64,000 nt of DNA from Huaxiibacter chinensis (GCF_022171985.1 NZ_JAJVHF010000001.1:1054001-1118000), one strand, 5' to 3'. Shown: positions 10,789 through 26,913, counted from the first letter of the stretch. A program made the numbers and translations. Notes: generated by a model not told the origin, from the letters alone.

Positions 10789-12663
10789 TTACTGCTGCTG
10801 CGTGATGATGTCACCCAGCTTGATTTTGGCTTCTTTACGCAGGTTACTCATCAGCGCTTCGAAAGCAATCTGGGCGTTGTTCTGGGTAATCCCCTGAACC
10901 ATCGCTTTTTTCTGCTCATCTGGCAGGGTCCCTGCTTTCACTTCATCCAGCGCCAGCAGGACGACGTTGCCCTGCATATCAGACGTGGTGCCGTAACCTG
11001 GCTTGTCTTTCGCCGGTAAGGCAAGGCTGAAGGCTGCCTGGCTTACAGGATCCTGACCGGTACGGCTCAGCGTTTTGGCTTCACCAAAGCTCAGACCCGC
11101 CGCTTTCATCGCCGCATCGCCTTTGCCTGCTTTCAGCTCAGCCAGCAGTTTTTCTGCATCGACCTTCGCCTGCTGCTCAGCTTTCGTGTGCTTCACCTGC
11201 GCGACAATCTGATCTTTAACGGCATCCAGAGGTTTAATGGATTCCGCTTTATGCTCAGCCACACGCAGAACAAACGCACGATCGCCTTCCACGGTGATGA
11301 TGTCAGAGTTGCTGCCCGGCGTACCGTTCTCACCCACCAGGCCACCGTTGAAGATAGCGTCTGATACCGGCTTGAAGTTCAGCTCTTCTGGCAGGTTATC
11401 GTGACCAAACCAGCCGGTCTCAACCGCTTTCACACCCGCGGCCTGCTCTGCACCCGCCAGAGATTCGTTATCGTTGCTTGCCGCGTCGCTGACTTTCTGC
11501 TGCAGGGCGTAGTAAGCATCCAGGGCTTTCTCCTGCTTCACTTTAGCGGCGATATCATCACGCACCTCGGTCAGCGGCTTGGTTTTTGCCGGCTGAACAT
11601 CGTCCAGACGCGCCACCAGGTAACCCACGGAAGATTTGATCACGCCAGACAGCTGGCCTTTTTCTTTCAGGCCGGCGTTTTTCAGCTCATCCGGTGTGGT
11701 GGCGTCTTCCAGCCAGCCCATATCACCGCCGTTTTTCGCGGAGATGATGTCCGTGGACTTCGCTTTAGCGACCGTCGCAAAATCAGCGCCTTTGCTGAGC
11801 TCGTCAACCACTGCCTTCGCGTCAGCTTCCGTTTTGGTCTGAATCACGCTGTAGCGGTTACGCTGCGCCTGAGTGAACTGATCCTGATGCTGATCGTAGT
11901 AAGACTGAATTTCCGCATCAGAAGCGGTTTCCTGCATCGCTGCAGCGTCCAGCTTGATGTAACTTACACGGAACTGTTCTGGTGCGGTGAAGTTGTTTTT
12001 ATTCTGCTCGTAATACGCTTTGACCTCTTCGTCGCTAACCTGCTGCTTCGCGGCCAGCGCATTAACATCGATGATGGCTTCACGCACCACGCGCTGCTGA
12101 GCCACCAGCGCGGCCAGCTCGTCGGTTTCGCCCTTGAGCATAAAATCGGTACCCACAACGGCGTTAATCAGCTGCTGCGTGGTCAACTGGTTACGCAATG
12201 CCTGCGCATACTGATCGGCCGTCATGCCCATCTGATTGATGATGGAGTTATAACGGGCGTTATCGAATTTGCCGTTAGACTGGAATGCCTGCGTAGAGAG
12301 GATCGCGTTTTTAACCTGTTCATCGCTGATACCCAGACCCAGATGTTTTGCATACTGGTCGAGCAGCGCTTCGTCGATCAAACGGTTGACCGTCTGCTGG
12401 CGCAGGGTTTTCATGTAGCCTTCATTCGCCGCCAGCTCAGAGAACTGATCGCCCAGCTGTTGCTGCATGCGATTGCGTTCGCCCGCAAAGGCGTTTTCAA
12501 ATTGCCCGCGGCTAATTTCCTGGCCATTCACTTTTGCGGCGTAGTTGCTGCTACCGCCAATCAAGTATCCGCTTACGCCGGTCAAAATGAACGACAGGAT
12601 AATGATACCGAAAATAATCTTGAGCACGAGACTGTTAGCAGCCGTGCGTAAGCTGTCCATCAT
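10789..12663 (-). CDS. ppiD: Periplasmic chaperone / folding factor PpiD
   Basis: 624 residues, against 623 in E. coli. The protein is anchored in the inner membrane by one N-terminal helix (about residues 13-35, LKIIFGIIILSFILTG), with the bulk in the periplasm. It contains SurA-like chaperone regions and a parvulin-type peptidyl-prolyl isomerase domain near residues 265-355 that is thought to be inactive in E. coli. It works at the SecYEG exit together with YfgM. An upstream in-frame start exists at 12792, but MMDSLRTAANS at 12663 matches the family. It lies downstream of hupB on the same strand. Confidence 0.95.
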   Translation of the reverse strand: MMDSLRTAANSLVLKIIFGIIILSFILTGVSGYLIGGSSNYAAKVNGQEISRGQFENAFAGERNRMQQQLGDQFSELAANEGYMKTLRQQTVNRLIDEALLDQYAKHLGLGISDEQVKNAILSTQAFQSNGKFDNARYNSIINQMGMTADQYAQALRNQLTTQQLINAVVGTDFMLKGETDELAALVAQQRVVREAIIDVNALAAKQQVSDEEVKAYYEQNKNNFTAPEQFRVSYIKLDAAAMQETASDAEIQSYYDQHQDQFTQAQRNRYSVIQTKTEADAKAVVDELSKGADFATVAKAKSTDIISAKNGGDMGWLEDATTPDELKNAGLKEKGQLSGVIKSSVGYLVARLDDVQPAKTKPLTEVRDDIAAKVKQEKALDAYYALQQKVSDAASNDNESLAGAEQAAGVKAVETGWFGHDNLPEELNFKPVSDAIFNGGLVGENGTPGSNSDIITVEGDRAFVLRVAEHKAESIKPLDAVKDQIVAQVKHTKAEQQAKVDAEKLLAELKAGKGDAAMKAAGLSFGEAKTLSRTGQDPVSQAAFSLALPAKDKPGYGTTSDMQGNVVLLALDEVKAGTLPDEQKKAMVQGITQNNAQIAFEALMSNLRKEAKIKLGDIITQQQ

Positions 12664-12813
12664 GGTGTAACCACACTCCGCTGTAGGTGACTGGTGACCT
12701 GACGCTGGCAGAAATCCTGACCGCAAGCGCGTAAAGTCGTATTGTGACAAGAAACCGGGGCAATTGTCAGCCCACAACTCGTATAAACTCACATAAAGTC
12801 GTGCTGGACAAAT

Positions 12814-12839
12814 AAAAAAGGCACATCAAATGATGCGCC
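12814..12839 (-). terminator. Intrinsic terminator of hupB
   Basis: On the minus strand the stem GGCGCATCA / TGATGTGCC (one G-U pair, 2-nt loop) is followed by six Ts. It lies about 37 bp after the hupB stop and before the promoter region of ppiD. Confidence 0.85.
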
Positions 12840-12875
12840 CTTGTACTTTTCGGCTTCCCTTTAGCGGGAAAGCGA

Positions 12876-13148
12876 TCAGTTTACTGCGTCTTTCAGTGCT
12901 TTACCTGCACGGAAACCAGGCACTTTAGCGGCAGCAATGGTGATCTCTTTACCGGTCTGAGGGTTGCGGCCAGTACGGGCAGCACGCTCTTTAACAGCAA
13001 AAGTACCGAAGCCTACCAGCGCAACGTCATCCCCTTCCTGCAGAGATTCAGTAACAGAAGCAATTAATGCATCTAACGCACGTCCAGCCGCAGCTTTAGA
13101 AATATCAGCACCCGCAGCAATTTTGTCAATCAGTTGAGATTTATTCAC
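12876..13148 (-). CDS. hupB: Nucleoid protein HU subunit beta
   Basis: 90 residues, the full length of E. coli HU-beta. It is a histone-like DNA-bending protein that forms heterodimers with HupA. The DNA-binding arm ([13 protein letters not shown]) with the intercalating proline is present. The start is a GTG at 13148 with AGAGGAAGAGAAGA upstream; this gives (M)[14 protein letters not shown], as known for HU-beta. The longer ATG frame from 13184 would add an unsupported 12-residue tail. It sits between lon and ppiD as in all enterics. Confidence 0.97.
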   Translation of the reverse strand: MNKSQLIDKIAAGADISKAAAGRALDALIASVTESLQEGDDVALVGFGTFAVKERAARTGRNPQTGKEITIAAAKVPGFRAGKALKDAVN

Positions 13149-13290
13149 TCTTCTCTTCCTCTCTTTATAATTTATATCGCGCATGAATCCTTCACAACGC
13201 GACCGCGCAGCATTTATAACAGGCCTGCCATAACCTTACAACACCCGTTGTTGATGGCTAAGCCAATCAGCAATCTAAATTAGCTATACA

Positions 13291-13328
13291 AAAAAAGGCT
13301 GGCAAGTACGAAATCACTTACCAGCCTT
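13291..13328 (-). terminator. Intrinsic terminator of lon
   Basis: On the minus strand a 13-bp stem with one mismatch (AAGGCTGGTAAGT / ACTTGCCAGCCTT) runs straight into seven Ts. It lies about 30 bp after the lon stop codon and before the hupB promoter region. Confidence 0.9.
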
Positions 13329-13358
13329 GTTTTTATTGACGCTCTTTGCGCAAGGTCA

Positions 13359-15713
13359 CTATTTTGCCGTTACAACCTGCATTCCTGAAGGTTCATTCTG
13401 CAGCGCGAGGGTCAACACTTCTTCAATGCGTTTCACCGGATGGATGTCCAGATCGGCAATCACATTGTCCGGAATCTCTTCCAGATCGCGTTTGTTCTCA
13501 TGTGGAATGAGTACGGTTTTGATCCCACCGCGGTGCGCAGCCAGCAGTTTTTCTTTCAGGCCGCCGATTGGCAGAACCAAACCACGCAGGGTGATTTCAC
13601 CGGTCATGGCCACGTCAGCGCGGACAGGGTTCCCTGTCAGGCAAGAGACCAGCGCGGTACACATTGCAATACCTGCACTTGGGCCATCTTTTGGCGTCGC
13701 CCCTTCCGGAACGTGAACGTGGATGTCGCGTTTTTCGTAGAAATCAGGGTTGATACCCAGTTTTTCCGCACGCGCACGTACCACGGTCAACGCTGCCTGA
13801 ATGGATTCCTGCATGACTTCACCTAACGAGCCGGTATAGGTCAGTTTGCCTTTACCCGGTACGCAGGCCGTTTCGATGGTCAGCAGATCGCCGCCCACTT
13901 CGGTCCACGCCAGGCCGGTCACCTGCCCTACGCGGTTCTCGTTGTCAGCACGACCGTAGTCGAAGCGCTGTACGCCGAGGTACTCGTGCAGGTTGTCACC
14001 GTTAATCACAATGTGCTTGAGCGATTTATCCAGCAGAAGCTGTTTCACTGCTTTACGGCACAGTTTAGAGATTTCACGTTCCAGGCTACGCACGCCCGCT
14101 TCGCGGGTGTAGTAACGGATAATGCTGATGATTGCGCTGTCTTCGACAGTAATTTCGCTCTCTTTCAATGCATTACGTTCAATCTGTTTGGATAACAGGT
14201 GGCGTTTAGCAATGTTCAGCTTTTCGTCTTCGGTATAACCGGAGAGACGAATCACTTCCATACGATCCAGCAGCGGAGCCGGAATATTCATGGAGTTGGA
14301 GGTCGCTACGAACATCACATCGCTGAGATCGTAGTCCACTTCCAGATAGTGATCGCTGAAGGCCACGTTCTGCTCAGGATCCAGGACCTCAAGCAGTGCA
14401 GAAGCCGGATCGCCACGCATGTCAGATGACATTTTGTCGATTTCATCCAGCAGGAACAGCGGGTTTTTAACGCCCACTTTCGCCATTTTCTGGATTAATT
14501 TACCCGGCATTGAGCCGATGTAAGTGCGACGGTGACCGCGAATTTCGGCTTCATCCCGTACGCCGCCCAGCGCCATACGAATGTATTTACGACCGGTCGC
14601 TTTCGCGATGGACTGCCCCAGAGAGGTTTTACCCACCCCCGGCGGCCCGACCAGGCACAGAATAGGCCCTTTGAGTTTATTCACACGGCTTTGAACCGCG
14701 AGGTACTCCAGAATACGATCTTTCACACGTTCCAGACCGTAATGGTCGGTATCCAGAATCTCCTGTGCCTGACGCAGATCTTTTTTGACCTTGCTGCGGG
14801 CGTTCCACGGAACCTGAACCATCCATTCGATATACCCGCGCACGACGGTCGCTTCGGCCGACATTGGAGACATCATTTTCAGCTTCTGCAGCTCGGCTTC
14901 GGCTTTTTCTTTTGCCTCTTTCGGCATCTTCGCCGCGTCGATCTTACGCTTCAGCGCTTCGTTTTCGTCCGGCGCGTCGTCCATCTCACCGAGCTCTTTC
15001 TGAATCGCTTTCATTTGCTCGTTCAGATAGTACTCGCGCTGAGATTTCTCCATCTGCTTTTTGACGCGGTTGCGAATGCGTTTCTCAACCTGCAGCAGAT
15101 CGATTTCGGATTCCATCATCGCCATCAGATATTCCAGACGTTCATTGACGTCAGACATTTCCAGCACAGACTGTTTGTCAGCCAGCTTCAGCGGCATATG
15201 TGCAGCGATGGTATCCGCCAGACGTGCCGGATCGTCGATGCTGTTCAGCGACGTAAGCACTTCTGGTGGGATTTTCTTGTTCAGCTTGATATAGCCTTCA
15301 AACTGGCTAATTGCGGTGCGCACCAGAACTTCCTGCTCGCGCTCATCAAGCTGCGGTGATTCGAGGTACTCTGCTTTCGCAGAGAAGTGTTCGCCATCGT
15401 CAGAAAGGGTAGTAATACGCGCACGCTGCAAGCCTTCTACCAGCACCTTTACGGTACCATCAGGCAGCTTGAGCATTTGTAAAATAGAGGCCACGGTCCC
15501 GACGGTGAAAAGATCGTTTACACCCGGCTCATCCGTTGATGCTTCTTTCTGCGCAACCAGCATGATTTTTTTATCATGATCCATGGCGGCTTCAAGGCAA
15601 CGGATAGATTTTTCCCGCCCTACAAATAAGGGTATGACCATGTGCGGATAAACCACCACATCGCGCAACGGCAATACGGGGATTTCAATGCGTTCAGAAC
15701 GCTCAGGATTCAT
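13359..15713 (-). CDS. lon: ATP-dependent protease Lon
   Basis: 784 residues, identical in length to E. coli Lon. Domain order is the N-terminal substrate-binding domain (about 1-300), the AAA+ module with Walker A GPPGVGKT near residue 356 and Walker B FLLDEIDK, and the C-terminal serine-lysine protease with PKDGPSAG (Ser679) and the catalytic Lys722. It degrades misfolded proteins and regulators such as SulA and RcsA in the cytoplasm. A sigma-32 promoter is visible at 15795-15821. The order clpP-clpX-lon-hupB is the conserved proteolysis cluster. Confidence 0.98.
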   Translation of the reverse strand: MNPERSERIEIPVLPLRDVVVYPHMVIPLFVGREKSIRCLEAAMDHDKKIMLVAQKEASTDEPGVNDLFTVGTVASILQMLKLPDGTVKVLVEGLQRARITTLSDDGEHFSAKAEYLESPQLDEREQEVLVRTAISQFEGYIKLNKKIPPEVLTSLNSIDDPARLADTIAAHMPLKLADKQSVLEMSDVNERLEYLMAMMESEIDLLQVEKRIRNRVKKQMEKSQREYYLNEQMKAIQKELGEMDDAPDENEALKRKIDAAKMPKEAKEKAEAELQKLKMMSPMSAEATVVRGYIEWMVQVPWNARSKVKKDLRQAQEILDTDHYGLERVKDRILEYLAVQSRVNKLKGPILCLVGPPGVGKTSLGQSIAKATGRKYIRMALGGVRDEAEIRGHRRTYIGSMPGKLIQKMAKVGVKNPLFLLDEIDKMSSDMRGDPASALLEVLDPEQNVAFSDHYLEVDYDLSDVMFVATSNSMNIPAPLLDRMEVIRLSGYTEDEKLNIAKRHLLSKQIERNALKESEITVEDSAIISIIRYYTREAGVRSLEREISKLCRKAVKQLLLDKSLKHIVINGDNLHEYLGVQRFDYGRADNENRVGQVTGLAWTEVGGDLLTIETACVPGKGKLTYTGSLGEVMQESIQAALTVVRARAEKLGINPDFYEKRDIHVHVPEGATPKDGPSAGIAMCTALVSCLTGNPVRADVAMTGEITLRGLVLPIGGLKEKLLAAHRGGIKTVLIPHENKRDLEEIPDNVIADLDIHPVKRIEEVLTLALQNEPSGMQVVTAK

Positions 15714-15794
15714 AGAGCTCTCTCTTAGTTTAGTGTCCGCCAGGTAAACTGGTTCTGCATCTGTGCTTTACACAACCATTAACATGTAACCAGT

Positions 15795-15821
15795 ATATGG
15801 GGATGTTTCCCACACATTCAA
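15795..15821 (-). promoter_or_regulatory. Sigma-32 heat-shock promoter of lon
   Basis: On the minus strand TTGAAT is followed 13 bp later by CCCCATAT, the sigma-32 -35/-10 pattern, about 80 bp before the lon start. The E. coli lon heat-shock promoter has the same arrangement. Confidence 0.85.
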
Positions 15822-15841
15822 CGCCATGAATACGGAAAAAT

Positions 15842-15868
15842 AAAAGGGGAGATAAAATCCCCCCTTTT
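15842..15868 (-). terminator. Intrinsic terminator of clpP-clpX
   Basis: The stem AAAAGGGG / CCCCTTTT with an 11-nt loop lies about 30 bp after the clpX stop. On the minus strand the second arm ends in four Ts, followed by A/T-rich DNA. Confidence 0.75.
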
Positions 15869-15896
15869 TGATTAACTGCTTGTATGATTTGGCTAA

Positions 15897-17171
<1,275 letters not shown>

Positions 17172-17298
17172 GAGTCCAAACCTCTTTTTAAGTTCTTTGT
17201 GCCGCACATGACGACGCAAATGCCATTTTCAGACGCAAGCCGCTCGTAAGCAGGATGCCGCCCTACCTTAGTATAGCGGCACACTCGCGCCGTGGGCA

Positions 17299-17922
17299 TC
17301 AATTACGATGGGTCAAAATGGAGTCGACTAAGCCGTACTCTACTGCCTCTGATGCGGAGAGGAAGCGATCGCGCTCGGTATCACGCTCGATCTGCTCTAA
17401 AGATTGACCCGTATGGTGAGCCATAAGTTCATTCATGCGCCCTTTCACCTTCAGGATTTCACGGGCATGAATTTCAATATCTGTCGCCTGACCCTGATAA
17501 CCGCCCAGCGGCTGGTGGATCATCACGCGAGAATTTGGCAGACAGAAGCGTTTGCCTTTGGCCCCTGCAGTCAGCAGGAAGGCGCCCATGGAAGCCGCCT
17601 GACCCATGCAGATTGTGCTTACATCTGGCTTGATGAATTGCATGGTGTCATAAATTGACATCCCCGCAGTGATTACGCCGCCAGGGGAGTTAATGTACAG
17701 GTATATGTCTTTTTCCGGGTTTTCAGCTTCCAGAAACAGCATCTGCGCCACGATCAGGTTAGCCATATGGTCTTCGACCTGGCCTGTCAGAAAGATAACG
17801 CGCTCCTTGAGCAGACGGGAATAGATATCAAAAGAACGCTCACCACGTGAGGTCTGTTCGATGACCATCGGCACCAGAGCCATATGGGGTGCTAAGTTAT
17901 CTCGTTCGCCACTGTATGACAT
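17299..17922 (-). CDS. clpP: ClpP protease subunit
   Basis: 207 residues, the E. coli length. It is the tetradecameric serine peptidase core that pairs with ClpX or ClpA. The catalytic serine is Ser111 in GQAASMG and the catalytic histidine is His136 in MIHQP; the conserved aspartate lies near residue 185. The N-terminal propeptide of about 14 residues ([14 protein letters not shown]) is present. The gene has a strong sigma-32 promoter at 18019-18047 and lies upstream of clpX. Confidence 0.98.
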   Translation of the reverse strand: MSYSGERDNLAPHMALVPMVIEQTSRGERSFDIYSRLLKERVIFLTGQVEDHMANLIVAQMLFLEAENPEKDIYLYINSPGGVITAGMSIYDTMQFIKPDVSTICMGQAASMGAFLLTAGAKGKRFCLPNSRVMIHQPLGGYQGQATDIEIHAREILKVKGRMNELMAHHTGQSLEQIERDTERDRFLSASEAVEYGLVDSILTHRN

Positions 17923-18018
17923 TTCCGTCTCCTGGATAAAAATTGGAAAATACCTGCTGTACTGATTGTAACCTTACGGACGGATTATCAGCCAGTCTCA
18001 ATCATCGCGCTTACACAC

Positions 18019-18047
18019 TTATGGGGACAGCATCGCCATATTTCAAG
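18019..18047 (-). promoter_or_regulatory. Sigma-32 heat-shock promoter of clpP-clpX
   Basis: On the minus strand CTTGAAA is separated by 14 bp from CCCCATAA, a near-ideal sigma-32 promoter, about 97 bp before the clpP start. This is the expected heat-shock control of clpPX. Confidence 0.9.
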
Positions 18048-18120
18048 CATAACAATATTTTGGTGTTACGCTAACACTGAAAGGGCGTTTTAGCACTCTT
18101 CCTGGACTATTACTGCGATA

Positions 18121-18151
18121 AAAAAAACCCGTCACCAGAAGGTAACGGGCT
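18121..18151 (-). terminator. Intrinsic terminator of tig
   Basis: On the minus strand a stem of about 11 bp (AGCCCGTTACC / GGTGACGGGTT, with mismatches near the base and a 4-nt loop) is followed by a run of T. It lies about 30 bp after the tig stop. Confidence 0.9.
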
Positions 18152-18182
18152 TTTGTTCAAACTTTAAACCGTTCGGGCAGAA

Positions 18183-19730
<1,548 letters not shown>

Positions 19731-19757
19731 AAACAAAACGGCCCGCAGGCCGTTTTG
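19731..19757 (-). terminator. Intrinsic terminator of bolA
   Basis: A perfect 10-bp stem CAAAACGGCC / GGCCGTTTTG with a 4-nt loop is followed on the minus strand by TTTTG. It lies about 56 bp after the bolA stop. Confidence 0.85.
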
Positions 19758-19812
19758 ACATAATCTGTATGCAACATACTGGAAAAACTCCCGTCGTTGC
19801 AACCCGGATTGT

Positions 19813-20130
19813 TTAGGCGATGCTGCCTGCACCCCGACACGGCGGAGAGGCAAATATCGTATCCTGCAACCCTTCCCACTCCTTAATGGTGTAGGTGTGT
19901 AGGGCCAGCGCATGTACGGTGGTAGATAGCTCTTCCGTTAGCGTACCGTAGATCATACGGTGACGATTGAGAAAACGTTCTCCGGTAAAACGATCGCTGA
20001 CCAGCACGACTTTGAAATGGCTTTCAGAACCCGCCGGCACGTTGTGACGGTAGCTCTCGTCAACGACTTCGAGGAACACGGGGTTAAACGCTGTCCTTAG
20101 TTTTTCTTCGATTTGTTCACGTATCATCAT
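19813..20130 (-). CDS. bolA: BolA, stress and morphology regulator
   Basis: 105 residues, the E. coli length ([26 protein letters not shown]...). It has the BolA/IbaG fold with the conserved [13 protein letters not shown] and HALALHTYT segments; the histidines of the latter take part in iron-sulfur binding with monothiol glutaredoxin Grx4. BolA is a growth-phase transcription regulator affecting cell shape, motility and biofilm. Two adjacent ATGs (20130 and 20127) are possible starts; the first gives the usual MMIRE. It lies between tig and the divergent yajG as in E. coli. Confidence 0.95.
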   Translation of the reverse strand: MMIREQIEEKLRTAFNPVFLEVVDESYRHNVPAGSESHFKVVLVSDRFTGERFLNRHRMIYGTLTEELSTTVHALALHTYTIKEWEGLQDTIFASPPCRGAGSIA

Positions 20131-20434
20131 GACATTACTCCTCCGACAACGCTGATAGTTCACCCATCCCTTTAAATGTTAGCCGCTTTTGCCGCTTCCA
20201 TTACATCCAGGCAACAAATATTTAGCTTTCGTCTGATTTTCTCATTCAAATGGATGAAGTTCACTAAGAACCTCATCCGTTTTGTCCCGGAGAGCGAAAA
20301 GAAAATTGGCGAGTGGTCAGATTTCAGACAAGGCGATGAATTTACATGCGTTGACCACTTCCCCTTACCGTTGGCGATGTTATGATGACGGCAATTTTCC
20401 TCTCTCTATGCTTACGATCCGTTGAGAACCTGAA
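20131..20434. other. bolA-yajG divergent intergenic region
   Basis: About 300 bp between two divergent genes should contain the stationary-phase bolA promoter and the yajG promoter. A 69-codon plus-strand open frame (20176-20385) crosses it, but it has no ribosome site and no recognisable homology and is not called. On the minus strand CGGCAAAA at 20187-20194 resembles a gearbox -10 element, without a matching -35. Confidence 0.45.
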
Positions 20435-21013
20435 ATGTTAAAAAAATTATTTTTCCCGTTGGTCGCTCTCTTCATGCTGGCTGGGTGTGCGACTCCGCCA
20501 ACCACCATTGATGTCTCCCCTAAAATGACCCTGCCGCAGCAGGATCCAAGCCTGATGGGTATCACCGTGAGCATTAACGGTGCCGATCAGCGTCAGGATC
20601 AGGCACTGGCCAAAGTCACCCGTGACAACCAGCAAGTCACGCTGACGGCCTCTCGCGATCTGCGCTTCCTGCTGCAGGAAGTGCTGGAGAAGCAAATGAC
20701 GTCACGCGGATACATGGTGGGGCCAAGCGGCGCGGTTGATCTGCAAATCATCGTGAACAACCTGTACGCAGACGTGTCTCAGGGCAACGTGCGCTACAAC
20801 ATCTCCACGAAAGCCGATATCGCGATCATCGCCACCGCGAAGACGGGCAACAAGATGACCAAAAACTATCGTGCCAGCTACTCTGTTGAAGGCGCATTCC
20901 AGGCCACCAACAAAAATATCGCTAATGCGGTGAACAGCGTGCTGACGGACACCATCGCTGATATGGCGCAGGACACCAGTATTCACGACTTCATCAAGCA
21001 GAACGCACGTTAA
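20435..21013 (+). CDS. yajG: YajG lipoprotein
   Basis: 192 residues. The N-terminus MLKKLFFPLVALFMLAGC is a lipoprotein signal with the lipobox LAGC and lipidated Cys18, followed by ATPPTTIDVSPK. The body is the conserved YajG family domain of unknown function. Ala-Thr after the cysteine, rather than Asp, predicts sorting to the outer membrane. It lies directly upstream of ampG, as in E. coli, and the two are likely co-transcribed. Confidence 0.93.
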   Translation: MLKKLFFPLVALFMLAGCATPPTTIDVSPKMTLPQQDPSLMGITVSINGADQRQDQALAKVTRDNQQVTLTASRDLRFLLQEVLEKQMTSRGYMVGPSGAVDLQIIVNNLYADVSQGNVRYNISTKADIAIIATAKTGNKMTKNYRASYSVEGAFQATNKNIANAVNSVLTDTIADMAQDTSIHDFIKQNAR

Positions 21014-21021
21014 TGCCGCCA

Positions 21022-21046
21022 CTGGCCCGACGTGCCGTCGGGCCAG
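21022..21046 (+). terminator. Hairpin between yajG and ampG
   Basis: A perfect 10-bp GC-rich stem CTGGCCCGAC / GTCGGGCCAG with a 5-nt loop lies 8 bp after the yajG stop and only 12 bp before the ampG start. There is no U tract. It could attenuate transcription, protect yajG mRNA, or hinder ribosome loading on ampG, whose ribosome site is weak. Confidence 0.55.
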
Positions 21047-21058
21047 TGCGATATCCTC

Positions 21059-22540
21059 ATGTCGAATAATTACTTACGCATCTTCCAGCAACCCAAATCA
21101 GCCATTCTGCTGATCCTTGGCTTCGCCTCCGGTTTACCCCTGGCCCTCACCTCCGGCACGCTTCAGGCGTGGATGACCGTGGAGAATATCGATCTTAAAA
21201 CCATCGGATTCTTCTCGCTGGTGGGCCAGGCTTATGTCTTTAAATTTTTATGGTCACCGGTGATGGACCGCTATACGCCGCCGTTCCTCGGACGTCGCCG
21301 TGGCTGGTTAGTCATTACGCAAGTGCTGCTTTTGCTGGCTATCGCCGCCATGGGCTTCCTTGAACCGGCGTCTCAGCTGCGCTGGATGGCGGCGCTTGCC
21401 GTGGTCATTGCCTTTTGCTCCGCCTCGCAGGATATCGTGTTCGATGCCTGGAAAACGGATGTTCTCTCCGCCGAAGAGCGCGGCGCCGGGGCGGCAATTA
21501 GCGTGCTGGGCTATCGGCTGGGGATGCTGGTCTCTGGCGGGCTGGCGCTCTGGCTGGCCGATCGCTATTTAGGCTGGCAGGGAATGTACTGGCTGATGGC
21601 CATACTCTTAATCCCCTGCATCATCGCCACCTTACTTGCCCCCGAACCCAGCGACGTTATCCCCGTTCCTCGCTCTCTGGAGCAGGCGGTGGCCGAGCCG
21701 CTCCGCGACTTTTTTGGCCGTAACAACGCCTGGCTGATCCTGCTGCTCATCGTCCTTTATAAGCTTGGCGATGCCTTTGCCATGAGCCTGACCACCACAT
21801 TTCTGATTCGCGGCGTCGGGTTTGATGCGGGCGAAGTCGGCGTGGTGAATAAAACGCTGGGCTTACTGGCGACTATTGTCGGTGCGCTTTATGGTGGCGT
21901 GTTGATGCAGCGCCTGACGCTGTTCCGCGCACTGCTGATCTTTGGCATTCTTCAGGGGATCTCTAACGCCGGCTACTGGTTACTGGCCGTAACCGACAAA
22001 CACATGTTCAGCATGGCGGCGGCCGTCTTCTTTGAAAATCTCTGCGGCGGGATGGGAACGGCGGCCTTTGTGGCGTTACTCATGACGCTGTGTAATAAAT
22101 CCTTCTCGGCAACCCAGTTCGCCCTGCTTTCAGCGCTTTCTGCCGTCGGACGGGTCTACGTTGGCCCTATCGCAGGCTGGTTTGTCGAAGCGCATGGCTG
22201 GCCCGCATTTTATCTTTTCTCGGTCGTAGCCGCCGTACCGGGCATATTATTGCTGCTGGTTTGTCGTCAGACGCTGGAATATACCCAGCAAAACGACCAT
22301 TTTATGCCGCGAACGGATTATCCTCGCGCCTACCGTTTTGCATTGCGCCTGTTAATGGCCGGTTGCCTTCTGCTTGCCCTGTGGTTAGGGGTAATCATTA
22401 TCAATGCGGTGACCCCGCTCCAGCTGCCCTTTGAGGCGCTTTTGCTGGATATCGGCGGACTGCTGGCCGTCATCGGTATCCTCACCGGGGGCTTCCTCGA
22501 TTTTCTGGCGATACGGAAAACCCCCTTCAGCATCAGATAA
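21059..22540 (+). CDS. ampG: AmpG muropeptide permease
   Basis: 493 residues of the major facilitator superfamily with about 14 membrane segments. It opens MSNNYLRIFQQPKSAILLILGFASGLPLAL, as AmpG proteins do. It imports anhydro-GlcNAc-MurNAc peptides from the periplasm for cell-wall recycling. In species with an inducible AmpC, which includes Enterobacter, this flux is required for AmpR-dependent beta-lactamase induction. An in-frame start at 21032 would add nine unsupported residues across the intergenic hairpin; 21059 gives the family start. Confidence 0.96.
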   Translation: MSNNYLRIFQQPKSAILLILGFASGLPLALTSGTLQAWMTVENIDLKTIGFFSLVGQAYVFKFLWSPVMDRYTPPFLGRRRGWLVITQVLLLLAIAAMGFLEPASQLRWMAALAVVIAFCSASQDIVFDAWKTDVLSAEERGAGAAISVLGYRLGMLVSGGLALWLADRYLGWQGMYWLMAILLIPCIIATLLAPEPSDVIPVPRSLEQAVAEPLRDFFGRNNAWLILLLIVLYKLGDAFAMSLTTTFLIRGVGFDAGEVGVVNKTLGLLATIVGALYGGVLMQRLTLFRALLIFGILQGISNAGYWLLAVTDKHMFSMAAAVFFENLCGGMGTAAFVALLMTLCNKSFSATQFALLSALSAVGRVYVGPIAGWFVEAHGWPAFYLFSVVAAVPGILLLLVCRQTLEYTQQNDHFMPRTDYPRAYRFALRLLMAGCLLLALWLGVIIINAVTPLQLPFEALLLDIGGLLAVIGILTGGFLDFLAIRKTPFSIR

Positions 22541-22546
22541 AGCCGA

Positions 22547-22600
22547 AAGGTTATTTCCCGTTGCAATCACGCTGCGGAATTATAACGGAGAAATAACCTT
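22547..22600 (+). repeat. Long imperfect inverted repeat after ampG
   Basis: AAGGTTATTTC-CCGTT at 22547-22562 pairs with AACGGAGAAATAACCTT at 22584-22600 with a single bulge, enclosing 21 nt. The stem begins 7 bp after the ampG stop. A short U tract is absent directly after it, so it is not a standard terminator. It may stabilise the transcript or slow polymerase. Confidence 0.55.
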
Positions 22601-22749
22601 CCTTCGGTCAAAAAAATATTTGTTGTTTCGTGAGGGATAGCATCTGGAAATTATGGGAGCTTTAAAGAACGCGCTATTTTTCATTAAACGATTCAGCCGA
22701 TGAAAGATTGAATTTAAGTATTTTATTTGTCTTTTAAATGATGCCTAAT

Positions 22750-22766
22750 TGTTAATTAATTGTTTA
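22750..22766 (+). promoter_or_regulatory. ArcA-like binding site upstream of cyoA
   Basis: TGTTAATTAATTGTTTA resembles the ArcA-P direct-repeat consensus GTTAATTAAATGTTA. It lies about 185 bp upstream of the predicted cyoA -35. ArcA is known to repress cyo under low oxygen in E. coli. The remaining DNA from 22601 to 22934 is A/T-rich and shows no gene. Confidence 0.5.
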
Positions 22767-22934
22767 TTTTTGCTAATGGTTATACCAATTACCCCTTTTA
22801 GGCTATTCTCATTAGTGCTTTCGTTATAACACCCATGTAGTGCGGCTTTTGGCTTAAAAGTAGTCACATTTTGCAACACATGTGACACGTGCGGCAGAAC
22901 CCGGTAACACCTTCCTGACACAGGACTAATGATG

Positions 22935-22963
22935 TTTACAGTAATGTAACCTTCCCGTAAAAT
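22935..22963 (+). promoter_or_regulatory. Sigma-70 promoter of cyoABCDE
   Basis: TTTACA (22935-22940), 17 bp, TAAAAT (22958-22963): a strong match to the -35/-10 consensus with ideal spacing, about 50 bp before the cyoA start codon. Confidence 0.75.
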
Positions 22964-23013
22964 GCCCACACACTTTAAACGCCACCAGGTCCCCGTGGAA
23001 TTGAGGTCGTTAA

Positions 23014-26575
<3,562 letters not shown>

Positions 26576-26576
<1 letters not shown>

Positions 26577-26902
26577 TGAGTCATACTAACGATCATGGCG
26601 CTTCCCACGGTAGCGTCAAAACCTACATGACAGGTTTTATCCTGTCGATCATCCTGACGGCGATCCCGTTCTGGATGGTGATGAGCGGAACGGCGTCTCA
26701 CACGGTGATTCTGGGCACTGTCCTGATCTCTGCTGTGGTACAGATTCTGGTGCATCTGGTTTGCTTCCTGCACATGAACACCAAATCCGATGAGGGCTGG
26801 AACATGACGGCCTTTGTCTTTACCGTGATTATCATCGCTATCCTGGTAGTGGGTTCCATCTGGATTATGTGGAACCTCAACTACAACATGATGGTTCACT
26901 AA
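26576..26902 (+). CDS. cyoD: Cytochrome bo3 ubiquinol oxidase subunit IV
   Basis: 108 residues ([23 protein letters not shown]...), one shorter than E. coli CyoD. It is a small three-helix subunit that helps CuB insertion and assembly of subunit I. The ATG at 26576 shares a base with the cyoC stop (TAATG). A longer in-frame start at 26531 lies inside cyoC and is not supported. Confidence 0.97.
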
Positions 26903-26913
26903 GAGCGGCGAGT

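Noticed and set aside
11401..12651. A 416-codon open frame antisense to ppiD
   Set aside because: Long, but it lies wholly opposite a conserved gene, and its Arg/Leu/Phe-rich composition is typical of a shadow frame.
14532..15359. A 275-codon open frame antisense to lon
   Set aside because: Its sequence is Phe/Arg/His-rich and mirrors the lon codons. No start signal or family is seen.
20176..20385. A 69-codon plus-strand open frame between bolA and yajG
   Set aside because: It has no ribosome site, lies in a promoter region and has no recognisable family. Its inner Met also lacks a good leader.
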